Notes under the pieces: model-generated
Databases searched by the model: none
Told to the model about the DNA's origin: nothing
What the model saw: only the letters and a program-made list of their open reading frames with translations
Assembly (NCBI RefSeq): GCF_009905375.1
Contig: NC_133657.1
Span: 49,793,831 to 49,857,830 of the forward strand
Origin: Apium graveolens
Lineage: Eukaryota > Streptophyta > Magnoliopsida > Apiales > Apiaceae
Length of the DNA stretch: 64,000 nucleotides
Direction: 5' to 3'
Shown here: piece after piece, positions 12,460 to 23,355 of the stretch
Position numbering within the stretch: the first letter of the stretch is position 1
How the letters are laid out: every line of letters starts with the position of its first letter
Translations under genes and position numbers: made by a program

Positions 12460-12936
12460 GGCCAATGATACAACGGGCTTGTGTCGATCATAGCCTTCCA
12501 ACATGATAGAAAAGTAGTTCTTATTTTTGAATCATTGTCGGTTCGTGCTACAGCCGAGGGCTTTGATTTCGAAATAAGAAATACTTGTCTATTACATAGA
12601 GATGTGTACATTGAATAAGAATCTAAAGGTCGGTACGTGCTACAGCCGTGGGCCTTTGGGGACTGATTCAACTGTACGGAATGTTGGGTTAGACTTTACT
12701 TAGAATATTGAGTTTGTCGTGCTACAGCCGAGACTCAATTATTCAAGAGGCTAAAGTTTGATTAGGGAATAACATAAGATGTAATTGACAAGAGTTGTCT
12801 GCCTATTGAACATTACATGGCGGTTCGTGCTACAGCCGGGGTCGTGTAATGGAATGTAGGATCCCTATTCCCACTAGCATTACGAATGCTTAATTTTTCA
12901 CGTAGGGGGTTGAATAAATTAGGAAAACTAGTGGGA
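12460..12936 (+). other. Array of six predicted RNA hairpins in the copia B leader, four sharing CGTGCTACAGCCG
   Basis: Arms found by reading the sequence. Hairpin 0 (12460-12495): GGC, ATGAT and ACAA pair with TTGT, ATCAT and GCC. Hairpin 1 (12512-12586): 23-nt arms 12512-12534 and 12564-12586, two mismatches and two G-U pairs. Hairpin 2 (12606-12677): GTACA-TTGAAT with ATTCAA-c-TGTAC, then AAAGG with CCTTT. Hairpin 3 (12693-12757): ACTTTA, GAAT and ATTGAGT with ACTCAAT, ATTC and TAAAGT. Hairpin 4 (12802-12860): CCTA and CATTACA with TGTAATG and TAGG. Hairpin 5 (12869-12936): TCCCACTAG with CTAGTGGGA, enclosing AGCATT/AATGCT. Hairpins 1-4 all present the invariant CGTGCTACAGCCG at the top. 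The stems differ in sequence but stay complementary. The array ends about 105 nt before the gag start. A packaging, dimerisation or translation signal is plausible; I do not recognise the motif. Confidence 0.75.
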
Positions 12937-13041
12937 GCCACTTATGAATAAAGACCCGATTCATATAGTGTTTTGAAATGAAATCGAATATTTGCTAAGT
13001 GTTGTTATGTGTTTATCATTTACAGATTTACTTTGTACGTT

Positions 13042-13978
13042 ATGTCTTCTGCACTATCATTCAGGAGCATACTAGATGCTCACAAATTGACTGGTCCTAA
13101 TTATGCTGACTGGCTTCGAAACTTGAGAATTGTTCTCAGGATTGAGAAGTTGGAATACGTGATTGACTCACCTAAGCCTACTGAACCTGCTAGTGATGCA
13201 CATAATGATGAACATGTTGTGTATCGTAAGTGGATAGATGATGGAAATGTTGCTCAATGCATCATGCTAGCTTCCATGAACATTGAGCTACAGAAGCAAC
13301 ATGAGCATATTGATGCTCATACTATCCTAATGCATCTACAAGAGTTGTATGATGTGGCGGGGAGGACAGCTCGATATGAGATATCAAAGGAGTTGTTCGG
13401 TTGTAGGATGTCTGAGGGATCATCTGTGAATGACCATGTACTTAAGATGATCAATTTGATTGAACGTCTTGGACAACTTGGTTTTGCCATGGATGGGGAG
13501 CTGAGCCAAGACTTGGTCTTGCAATCGCTTCCGAGTTCGTTCTCGCAGTTTGTTGTGAACTTTCACATGAATAAGTTGGATGTCAGCCTGCCTGAACTCC
13601 ACAACATGTTGAAGACTGCGGAATCGAGTTTTCTCCCTAAGAAGAGTTCTGTTCTTCTAATTGGTGAAGGTTCCAATCCTAAGAAAAGGAAGAGGAACTC
13701 TTCCAAGAAGAAGAAAGTAGGTGAAGAAAACACCGGTTCCACCAAAAGCTGAAGACCCCAAGAGTAAAGTTGTTTGCTTTCACTGTAACAAGGTGGGGCA
13801 CTGGAAGAGGAACTGCAAGGTTTACCTTGCAGAATTGAAGAAGAAGGGTAGTGAGACTACCGCTTCTGATTCAGGTATGTTCATGATAGAAGTGAATATG
13901 TCATTTCTACTTGGGTATTCGATACCGCCTGTGGTTCTCATATCTATAATTTGTTGCAGGGACCAAGGAGAAGTATGA
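13042..13978 (+). pseudogene. gag of copia B (UBN2-type capsid and zinc knuckle), frameshifted
   Basis: The start ATG at 13042 gives MSSALSFRSILDAHKLTG, the usual copia gag opening. An ATG at 13009 would add 11 unlikely residues. The capsid-like domain runs to about 13620 (DAHKLTGPNYADWL ... LPELHNMLKTAE), then a Lys-rich linker. A frameshift near 13730-13750 moves the reading to the second frame, which carries one CCHC zinc knuckle, CFHCNKVGHWKRNC (13775-13816), for RNA binding. Another shift near 13900 leads into protease. Gag forms the virus-like particle and packages element RNA. Here the frameshifts prevent a full product. Confidence 0.88.
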
Positions 13979-14124
13979 CTCTTGAGGAAGAGGAGGTGAT
14001 TCTACTGATGGAAATGGAGCAAGAGTTGCTGCTGAAGATGTAGAATCATTTCATTTACATATGCCTACGGGCAAGACTATTGTTTTAAATAAGTGTTATT
14101 TTGTTCCCTCGATTGTGAGGAATA
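13905..14124 (+). pseudogene. Protease start of copia B, interrupted by a solo LTR
   Basis: In a shifted frame the sequence reads STWVFDTACGSHIYN. DTACGSH (from 13921) is the aspartic protease active-site motif of this kind of copia element. A stop follows near 14041. The frame continues to FVPSIVRN at 14124 and then meets the solo LTR; the protease text resumes at 15801 (IPMLDLAGF). Confidence 0.8.
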
Positions 14125-15800
14125 TGTTGGATTTTTAACGCAGCGGGGGCATGGTAAAACACTTTTACACATATAAAATCCAAATAAAAGCATACAAATC
14201 GTGAATAAAAATTTGAGGGATCGAATCTAACCTTTTAATAATAATTCGGAGACAACGATCAGAGATCCTTAGCAGTTGCTCCTCAAGTGTGAAGCACTCC
14301 ACCGGTATCCACCAAGAAAACGATGTTAAGGAGGAGGAAGGAGGTGGAGAGAATTGGGTTTTTTAAACTTTTTGGGTTTTCGGGTTTTGTTCGGGTTAGA
14401 ATAAAATTAGGGTCTATAATAGTGTATTTATAGGCAAAATTTTCAGCTAAAATTTTCCCATAAATAATATTATTATTATCCCATTTATTATTCACATTAA
14501 TAATTAAAACACCTTTTAATTATTAATCCTTTTTCTAAATACTTTAGAAATAATTCTCTCTCTTGATTTAATTTCCAAAAATTAAATCCTTTAATTAATA
14601 ATATTAAGAACTTTTCTTAATTAATTTATAATCAATTAAATCTCATTTAATCAATTATTAAATTTGCCAATTAATTATTTATTTCATAAATAAATAATTA
14701 TTAGCCATTATTAATTAATTCCTCCACCATTAAATCATTCTCTTTTTATGGTGTGACCCTGTAGGTTCAATATTAAGTCGGTAGTAAAAATAAATAATAA
14801 TAAAACTATTTTATCCTTATTTATATAAATTCTCTAATTTATTAAATATGATTAATTAATTAATCACATTTATTCTACATCATGAGGGATACTTCTCAGC
14901 ATATCGCGACTATCCGGATAATATGAATTCACTGCTTAGAATACCAAGAACCTATTCAGTGAATAGTTACCGTACAATAAACTCCTTCTACCCTACAATG
15001 TCCCGATTAAATACAAGGCATGGATCCCGTGTCAAGCCTATCTAATTCAATCACTTGCTTACCATTTACTATGCGTAGTTCTATGCAAATTAGAAACTCC
15101 TTTCTAATTTCATTCACTCTGGCCAGAGATTCCTGAACTAGCATAAGTGGATCATCCTTGAACATTCGCTTCCTTCACTGGAAGGGGTAGATCCTTTATT
15201 GATCATACACTATCTTCGTGTACAAATTCCTATACCCAGAAGAGCCCTAATAATTGTCCCTGGAGACTAAGAACTAAACCAAAGCATAGTTCAGTGTACA
15301 CAAGATGACTATGATGACTTCAAGTCTAAGGATACTTGTACAACTATCACTATGTGAACAACTGCTGACACGTGAGTGAACTTCATCAGTTGTTCAGCTG
15401 TGCGAGTCATGTTCAGTGAACTTATTCTATAATAAGCACCTACATACTAGCTATAGTGTCACCACACAAATGTCTATGAGAACAGACATCCTTCATAATG
15501 AAGCAAGCATAGTATGTACCGATCTCTGCGGATTATTAATTACCAGTTAGTAATCCTACGACCAGGAACTATTTAAGTTTAGAGTTATCATCTTTTTAGG
15601 TCTCACTATTATGATCTCATCATGATCCATAAAAAGCTTTACTCTAAACTATGGTATATCTTATTTAAACACTTAAATAGATAAAGCCCGTAATAAAAAC
15701 AAAACAAGCCTTTTATTAATATCAATGAAATCAAAACAGATTACATAAAAGTTATTCCTAAATCCTAATACATGATTGGACTTAGGACATATTCCTTTCA
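14125..15800 (-). mobile_element. Solo LTR of copia family A/B, inverted, with 5-bp target duplication
   Basis: On the minus strand it runs TGAAAGGAATATGTCC (from 15800) to ...AATCCAACA (at 14125), 1676 bp, the full LTR length. GAATA at 14120-14124 is repeated at 15801-15805, a perfect 5-bp TSD. Removing the LTR and one GAATA keeps host reading of the protease region continuous. No internal sequence remains, as expected after LTR-LTR recombination. Confidence 0.95.
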
Positions 15801-15805
15801 GAATA

Positions 15806-17504
15806 TTATTCCCATGTTAGACTTGGCTGGATTTTCATTTATTATTGAGAATAATGAATGTTCTATTCTTAGAGATAATATTCTTTATGGACGTGGTGCT
15901 TTAAATAATGGTCTGTATATATGTGACATAATTTACTTCAGATTGAACAAACTAATAAAAGAAAAGGGATGATGAAAATCTCACTTCATTGTGGTACTGC
16001 AGTCTCCATTTTGTAGACATGGAGAGAGGGCTGCAAATTTGCTAGGAATGGTACACACAGATGTATGTGGACCAATGTCTACGCAAGCCATGGGTGGATT
16101 TTTATACTTCATTACTTTCATAGATGATAGATCTGGATTCGGATATGTGTTTGATGAAACACAAGTCTGAGGCCTTTGAAAAGTTCAAAGAATATAAGTA
16201 TGAAGTGGAGAAACAAACCAAACATAGTATTATAATTCTTCGATTAGATCGAGGTAGTGAATACTTTAATGGAGTGTTTCTAGATTATCTCAAAGTAAAT
16301 GGTATAGTCTCCCAGTGGACTCCTCCAGATTGGTATCTGAAAGGAGAAATCAAACTTTGTTAGACATAGTTCGGTCCATGATGAGCTATGCAAATCTTCA
16401 AGTATTCCTATGGGGTTATGCATTGGAAACCTCAGCATATTTACTGAATATGGTGCCTTCCAAAATCTGTTCCTCAAACTTCGTATGAGATATGGAAAGT
16501 AAGGAAACCGAGTCTTAAACACGTTAAGATTTGGGGATGTCCAGCTTACGTCAAGTAACTTGACCCAAATAAGCTGGAATATCGATCCGTAAAATGTGGT
16601 TTTGTGGGATATCCTAAAGAGACTTTAGGGTATTACTTTTACACCGATCATCAGGTGTTTGTCTCCAGACATGCTACCTTCTTGGAAAAGGAGTTTATCC
16701 TTGAAGGAAACAGTGGGAGCAAAATTTAACTTGATGAAGTTCAAGAAGCACAAACTACTACAGATCGAGTGGAAACACCTGTTCTGACTGAACAACCTTT
16801 TGTGGAACAGCCCATTCATAGATCAGGGAGAGTGTCTCGCCAACCTGAGAGGTAATATGGCCTTGTCATTGAGAATGACAATGAGTTGTCAATCATTGAT
16901 GATGACGACCCTGTGACCTATAATGAGGCTATGAGTAGTGTTGACTCAGAGAAATGGCAAAGTGCCATGAAATCCAGAATGGAATCTATGTATACGGTAT
17001 ACAAAAGATAGATTATAGCAGATGGCCAGGTGGTGACCTATAAGGCCAGGCTTTTGGCAAAAGGATTCAAACAAAGGCAATGGATTGACTTTGATGAAAC
17101 TTTTTACCTATAGCCCTGTTAAAATCAGTTCGGATTTTGCTTGCGATTGCTGCTTACTACGACTATGAGATCTGGCATATAGCCAGATGGTTTTCTTTCC
17201 AAGGGAAATGAAAGCCTAGTGTGTAAGCTACTGCGAACCATATGTCATTTAAAGCAAGCTTCTCGAAAGATGGAACATTCGTTTTGATGAGACAATCAAA
17301 GTGTTTGATTTTATCAAAAACGTAGATGAACCATGTGTCTACAAAAGGGATAGTGGGAGCGCGGTAACATTTCTTGTATTATATTGAAATAGAGTTGACA
17401 CACATAACAACATAGCAGACCCACTCACAAAGCTACTTTATGAAAGTCACTTTGATCGTCATAAAGACAAGATGGGTATTAGATACCAGAGTGATTGGCT
17501 TTAG
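15806..17504 (+). pseudogene. Rest of copia B pol: protease end, integrase, deleted RT and RNase H
   Basis: Protease and pre-integrase text (IPMLDLAGFSFIIENNE, GRGALNNGLY) is followed by integrase pieces. These are TDVCGPMSTQAMGGF near 16060 and ILRLDRGSEYFNGVF (16240-16290, with a catalytic-type Asp), in several frames. From 16736 it matches the pol of the family A array, but RT has lost about 60 bp near 16997 and about 60 bp near 17178. About 860 bp are missing between the RT active-site region (FLVLY, near 17380) and RVDTHNN (17392). Only the last 37 or so residues of RNase H remain, ending RYQSDWL (stop about 17504). Confidence 0.88.
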
Positions 17505-17518
17505 TACAAGTGGGAGAT

Positions 17519-19190
17519 TGAAAGGAATATGTCCTAAGTCCAATCATGTATTATGATTTAGGAATAACTTTTATGTAATCTGTTTTGATTTCATTGATAT
17601 TAATAAAGACTTGTTTTGTTTTTATTACGGGCTTTATCTATTTAAGTGTTTAAATAAGATATACCATAGTTTAGAGTAAAGCTTTTTATGGATTATGATG
17701 AGATCATAATAGTGAGACCTAAAAAGATGATAACTCTAAACTTAAATAGTTCCTGGTCATAGGATTACTAACTGGTAATTAATAATCCGCAAAGATCGGT
17801 ACATACTATGCTTGCTTCATTATGAAGGATGTCTGTTCTCATAGATATTTGTGTGGTGACACTATAGCTAGTATGTAGGTGCTTATTATGGAATAAGTTC
17901 ACTGAACATGACTCGCACAGCTGAACAACTGATGGAGTTCACTCACGTATCAGCAGTTGTTCACATAGTGATAGTTGTACAAGTATCCTTAGACTTGAGG
18001 TCATCATAGTCATCTTGTGTACCCTGAACTATGTTTTGGTTTAGTTCTTAGTCTCCAGGGACAATTATTAGGGCTCTTCTGGGTATAGGAATTTGTACAC
18101 GAAGATAGTGTATGATCAATAAAGGATCTACCCCTTTCAGTGAAGGAAGCGAATGTTCAAGGCTGATCCACTTATGCTAGTTCAGGAATCTCTGGCCAGA
18201 GTAAATGAAATTAGAAAGGAGTTTCTAATTTGCATAGAACTACGCATAGTAAATGGTAAGCAAAGTGATTGAATTAGATAGGCTTGACACGAGATCCATG
18301 CCTTGTATTTAATCGGGACATTGTAGGGTATAAGGAGTTTATTGTACGGTAACTATTCACTGACAGGTTCTTGGTATTCTAAGCAGTGAATTCATATTAT
18401 CCGGATAGTCGCGATATGTTGAGAAGCATCACTCACGATGTAGAATAAATGTGATTAATTAATTAATCATATTTAATAAATTAGAGAATTTATATAAATA
18501 ATGATAAAATAGTTTTATTATTATTTATTTCTACTACCGGCTTAATATTGAACCTACAGGGTCACACCATAAAAAGAGAATGATTTAATGGTTGAGGAAT
18601 TAATTAATAATGGCTAATAATTATTTATTTATGAAATAAATAATTAATTGGCAAATTTAATAATTGATTAAATGAGATTTAATTGATTATAAATTAATTA
18701 AGAAAAGTTCTTAATATTATTAATTAAAGATTTAATTTTTGGAAATTAAATCAAGAGAGAGAATTATTTCTAAACTGTTTAGAAAAAGGATTAATAATTA
18801 AAAGGTATTTTAATTATTAATGAGAATAATAAATGGGATAATAATAATATTATTTATGGGAAAATTTCAGCTGAAAATTTTGCCTATAAATACACTATTA
18901 TAGTCCCTATTTTATTCTAACCCACATCGAACCCGAAAACCCAAAAAGTTTGGAAAACCCAATTCTCTCCACCTCCTTCCTCCTCCTTAACATCATTTTC
19001 TTGGTGGATACCGGTGGAGTGCTTCACACTTGAGGAGCAACTGCTAAGGATCTCTGATCGTTGTCTCCGAATTATATTAAAAGGTTAGATTCAATCCCTC
19101 GAATTTTTATTCACGATTTATATGCTTTTATTTGGATTTTGTATGTGTAAAAGTGTTTTGCCATGCCCCCGCTGTGTTAAAAATCCAACA
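17519..19190 (+). repeat. 3' LTR of copia B
   Basis: It begins TGAAAGGAATATGTCC after the polypurine tract AAGTGGGAGAT (17508-17518) and ends ...AATCCAACA at 19190; 1672 bp. It carries the TATA region near 18888. Sequence of element C resumes at 19191. Confidence 0.93.
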
Positions 19191-19527
19191 ACTCTTATGG
19201 TAATGCAAGGAAAGCTGGATCAGACAAATGAGGATGAATCTGAATTTTACAGACAACTTCAAAACCAAATTGAGGAAAATAATGTGAAGATGGGATAGAA
19301 GTCAAGGCAATCAAGGAAATGATCTAAATTTGCTCAGTCTAAAGGAGCACCTTGAAAATGATCTGTAAGACACTCTACAAATATTTCTTTGTGAGAATTT
19401 TCAATAAACTACAGCACTAGTAAATTTTATCTACTTTATTTCATATGGTAACCATAGAGTGTTTTGTTATCATCAAGTTTCTCTTAATTTATGGCTACAA
19501 TTCCAGTAGACATAAATTGGGGGAGAT
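19191..19527 (+). pseudogene. End of element C accessory gene, spacer and polypurine tract
   Basis: The frame continues from the piece before the B insertion: VMQGKLDQTNEDESEFYRQLQNQIEENNVKMG, stop 19296-19298 (residues shown in part of the product only). The next 220 bases hold no gene. GGGGGAGAT, ending at 19527, is the polypurine tract that primes plus-strand synthesis, and the LTR follows. Confidence 0.7.
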
Positions 19528-20544
19528 TTTTAGGAATAGGTTGTGTACCTGATGAAACTTGAACAAAACATTTAGTAGATTTTATTTAAGTGAATTTTTA
19601 GCTTTCAACGGATGATCAACTTAACATCCGTTAAAACAGTAGCTTATGTAACAATAAGATTAGTAGCACATTTTTGCATACTTAAATAGCTTAGTGAACT
19701 AGATGTTATAGAATGTTTAATTCATATTTACTACTAGATTGATATGCAAGATAGGTTAGTTAATTGTACATATTAGATGCCTTGTAATCTTGTATAAATG
19801 AAATGGAGTTAACTGCCAAGAAAACAGTCTCAACTAATAATTCACAAGGCTTCAACGGATGATAAACTTAAGTCTCGGTGGATGATCAAACAGAGTTTCA
19901 ATGGATGATCAACCTGAGTTTCAATGAATGATCAAATTCAAAAGAGCAGTTGATAGTGACTTGACAGTCACATGCGTTGGTTGTATACAAATGGAATGTG
20001 GCAGCCTATTTTTAGGGTTTAGAGAACAAAGAAGTATTTTCATTTCCATGCTAAACCAAATATATTCAAAGATGCTAGAAAGAGAAGTGAAACAACATGA
20101 AATTAGACTAGAAGCATTTTGTCTTATTTGTTTGTCTTTTTATCATATATCTTGGTGATATGTTAACCAAGTGTAGCAAGTTGAATAATATCTAAGTTAG
20201 TAAGCAATTACCAGAGAAATAGATTAAGCTACATCTATAAAGAATTTATATGTTCTTATTGTTCAACTTGTAAGCAGTTGTGTACAATTTTGTAACACAG
20301 AGTTCTCTACTTAATATATATATATATATATATCTGGTGGAAAAGTTCAATCCACCAGAAAGTTTTTAAATACATGTATTTGATTACTTTGTGTTTTTGA
20401 TTTCAATACAACTTTCATTCTGCACCATTTCTAAATCAAACACAATTATATATTCTTAGTAGAATTTTTCTTAAAAGAAAAAGGAGCCTGAATTATATTC
20501 AACTCCCCTTCTGTAATTCTTATTTATATTGTTTGGGAATAACA
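19528..20544 (+). mobile_element. 3' LTR of copia element C with CAAYGGATGATCAA motif array
   Basis: It begins TTTTAGGAATAGG (the usual TG appears mutated to TT) after the polypurine tract and ends GGGAATAACA at 20544, where pol of element D starts. About 1017 bp. It contains four to five copies of a motif close to TTCAAYGGATGATCAA (around 19602, 19850, 19886, 19901 and 19921) and a (TA)n run at about 20313-20332. The next bases AGGGG would be the target duplication; the left partner is outside the window. Confidence 0.72.
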
Positions 20545-22266
20545 AGGGGAGCATCAGGAAACAATAGTGGTACAAATCAAAGAAATAACAGAGAGTTCAT
20601 GGATCAAGGGGGTTGTTCGTCTTTAAGGAGTCAACTTCCATCTGCAAGAAAATGGTCTAAGTCATACACACCTGACTTAATCATTAGAAACCCTGATAGT
20701 GGTGTAAGAACAAGAAAAACCACTCATAATGAATATCTCTACCATTCTTTTCTATCTCAAACTGAACCTAAGAAGGTTGAAGAAGCTCTGCAAGATGCTG
20801 AATGGGTTACAACAATGCAAGAGGAACTCAATGAATTTGAAAGGAACAAAGTCTGGACTCTTATGCCAAGACCAAAGAACAGATCTGTAGTTGGAAAAAA
20901 GTGGGTGTTCAGAAACAAAACTGACAGTGAGGGAATTATTACAAGGAATAAAGCAATACTGGTTGCAAAGGATTACTCACAACAAAAAGGCATTGATTAT
21001 GATGAGACATTTTCTCCAGTTGCAAGGCTTGAGGAAATTAGAATCTTTCTTGCCTATGCTGCTCACAAGAAGTTTAAGGTGTTCCAAATGGATGTGAAGA
21101 GTTCATTTCTAAATGGAGAACTTGAAGAGGAAGTTTATATTGAACAGCCTTCAGGGTTCATTGATCCAAAGTATCCAGATCATATCTACTTACTGGATAA
21201 AGCACTCTATGGATTGAAATAAGCTCCAAGGGCCTGGTATGAAACACTTGCTCTATTTATGCTAGAAAGTGGTTTCACAAGAGGTACAATTGACAAAATC
21301 TCTTTTATAAATACTTTGGTAAGGACTTTTTATTAGTACATATATATGTTGATGATATCATTTTTGGATCTACTAATGATAAACTCTGTGAGAGATTTGC
21401 AAAGATAATGCAATCCAGGTATCAAATAAGTATGATGGGAGAATTAAGTTATTTTCCGGGGTTACAAGTTAAACAGACTGATGAAGGGATCTTCATAAAT
21501 CAATCCAAATACACCAGGAATTTAATTAATCAAAAGATTTGGAATGCAAGACTGCTCAACTTCATCAACTCCCATGGCCACTGCAACCAAGTTAGATTTA
21601 AATACTAGTTCTTCAGTAGATATAACTAACTACAGAGGTATGATTCGCTCACTCCTATATCTGACTGCTGGTAGACCTGATATCATGTATGCTACCTATC
21701 TCTGTGCAAGGTTCCAAGCTGATCCTAGAGAACCTCATCTATTAGCTGTGAAAAGCATTTTTAAGTATCTCAAAGGCACCATGAATCTGGGATTATGGTA
21801 TCATAGAGATTCAAACTTTAAGCTAATTGGATATTCAGATGTTGATTTTGTAGGATGCAAAATAGACAGGAAAAGCACTTCTGGAAGCTGCCAACTTCTT
21901 GGTAGCAGATTGGTTTCTTGCTATAGCAAGAAGCAAAAGTCAATTTCCATATTTGCAGAAGCAGAATATATTGCTACAGAAAGCTGTTGTGCTCAGATTC
22001 TATGGATGAAGAATCAACTATTGGATTATGGGTTAGACTATTCTACTATTCCTATATATTGTGATAATCAAAGTGCTATTACAATGACAGGAAATCCAGT
22101 ACAGCATTCAATGACTAAACACATCAGTATCAGGTACCATTTCATAAGGGAACATGTGGAAGCAGGTACAGTGGAATTGGTTTTTGTTCCAACTGATCAG
22201 CAAGTAGCAGATATATTCACCAAGCCTCTCTGTGAAGCTACTTTCACAAGATTGGTGAATGAATAG
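20545..22266 (+). pseudogene. Copia element D pol: reverse transcriptase and RNase H
   Basis: The linker [15 protein letters not shown] leads into RT with [37 protein letters not shown] and [16 protein letters not shown] stop falls after DKALYGLK (21220-21222) and a frameshift follows near 21295, so the active-site region (YVDDIIFGSTN, 21346-21378) is in another frame. RNase H (21544-22266) has AEAEYIATESC, IYCDNQSA and VADIFTKPL, ending RLVNE. It closely resembles pol of element F (33060-34738), so D is a Sirevirus-like relative. It is cut on the left by the C LTR. Non-functional. Confidence 0.9.
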
Positions 22267-22872
22267 GGAATGATATTAGGATAATTCTCAAACTCTAATA
22301 ATTAAGATTGCTTATATTTTGAAGCATGATATCTTATTATTTGTCAGTTCTTGTTAGATACTGATTATTGTGCTAAATGTTGATGCCATTATAACATGCA
22401 ATTATGCTAAATGATCTTATGTGAAAACTTCATGTTAAACTACTGATTATGCTTACATGCTCTGTTATTAGTTAAACTTGCTTTGACTAATAGTTTCTGT
22501 CAGTAGTTGATAAGTTCTGATATTGGTCAACCCAGTTTTGACTGATAAGTACTGATAGTCGTAATTAAAATACTGATAATAGTCAAACCATGATTGACTG
22601 TTATAATTCATTGATTATTTTGAATTTATTCAAAATAAATGATTCCACGGAATTTTTAATTAATCAGCGAGTTAGTGAAATATCTTTTAATTGATTAATT
22701 GGGTTAGCTACTGATGCAACTATCTAGTAATACTTGAGTGTTCACATTGGGAATAGGAATCTGAAGAGAGAGATTACTTTTTGTTTCCCTAGATACGCAT
22801 TATCGTGTATTCATATTATGATTAATTATTAAATGGTTAATCAAAGAGTCCCTTCAGCTTCCAACTTCTCTG
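22267..22872 (+). other. Element D spacer between pol and accessory gene
   Basis: No gene is seen. It is rich in CTGATA and TAGTCAA words: TACTGATTATTG, GTTCTGATATTGGTCAA, AAGTACTGATAGTCG, and CTGATAATAGTCAAA at 22573-22587. That 15-mer is exactly repeated in F's matching spacer at 35765-35779. Confidence 0.6.
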
Positions 22873-22873
22873 C

Positions 22874-22884
22874 TATAAATATAA
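22874..22884 (+). promoter_or_regulatory. TATA box of the element D accessory gene
   Basis: TATAAATATAA lies 98 bp upstream of the ATG at 22972. A pyrimidine-rich leader (CCCTCCACTCTC, CTTCTCACTGTC, CTCATCTTCTC) follows, as in plant promoters. It lies inside the element, far from any LTR, so it would give an independent transcript. Confidence 0.55.
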
Positions 22885-22971
22885 CCCTCCACTCTCAAAA
22901 CTTCTCACTGTCTTTTCACTTCAAACACTCATATTTCAAGTATTCTTGAACACAACTCCTCATCTTCTCAA

Positions 22972-23355
22972 ATGTTCATGGCTCAACATTTGTTTTGTAC
23001 TTGTACTATTGCTGGAACTTACTATACAGCTTTCAAGCTCAATAAGGGTCGTGTCTATTATGACCCCTGGGGACATAGAGTCAAGATTAACAATCAATCA
23101 TGATGTTCCATCAGCAGTCTATGAGGAGTTATCAAGTGACCAACGATTAGATCTCCAGTTGTTTCAGTTAGAAATTACTCTTGAGGACGAGCGCTTAGCC
23201 AAAGAGGTAGAGCAACAAAAACTTGAAGCTCTTATCATCGCCGAGCCATGAAAATTATTTCAGAAATTATTTCTCATGCAAAGACTATCTCAGAAATTTA
23301 TCACCGCCGAGCCATGAAGAAGCAAGAAGCATTGAAGAAGTTGAAGATGGGATAG
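22972..23355 (+). pseudogene. Small accessory protein gene of element D (family shared with element E), frameshifted
   Basis: From ATG 22972 the frame reads MFMAQHLF ... GRVYYDPWGHRVKI, then shifts near 23095. The next frame gives DVPSAVYEELSSDQRLDLQL ... LAKEVEQQKLEALI. After a stop and a short duplication (CGCCGAGCCATGAA at about 23239 and 23304) the ending EIISHAKTISEIYHRRAMKKQ follows, stop 23353-23355. This lines up end to end with the intact 122-aa product at 41622-41990: RVYYDPFGLQVRIK, DVPRNVFDELPWDEQLDLLF, VVEQQRLAALELQERIIS, YQHRARR. I do not recognise the family. The C-terminal half looks like a coiled coil. Confidence 0.75.

Larger units (their letters stand above)
9518..19190 (+). 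mobile_element. Copia element B (family A/B), internally deleted, hosting a solo LTR
   Basis: The order is 5' LTR (9518-11113), primer-binding site, long leader, gag, protease, integrase, fragments of RT and RNase H, polypurine tract (17508-17518), 3' LTR (17519-19190). It interrupts the accessory gene of element C, whose frame resumes at 19191. The first 76 bases of the 5' LTR are missing together with the left target duplication, so the left edge was lost by deletion. An opposite-strand solo LTR (14125-15800) is inserted in it. The RT/RNase H region has lost about 860 bp between the RT active-site region and the end of RNase H, plus two deletions of about 60 bp. Confidence 0.9.

Noticed and set aside
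12447..12671. Minus-strand 74-codon frame across the hairpin row
   Set aside because: It arises from the repeated hairpin sequences; no similarity to any element protein, and antisense to the element.
20313..20332. (TA)n runs at 20313, 47679 and 57720 as possible special structures
   Set aside because: Ordinary plant microsatellites within LTRs; useful only as length markers between LTR copies.
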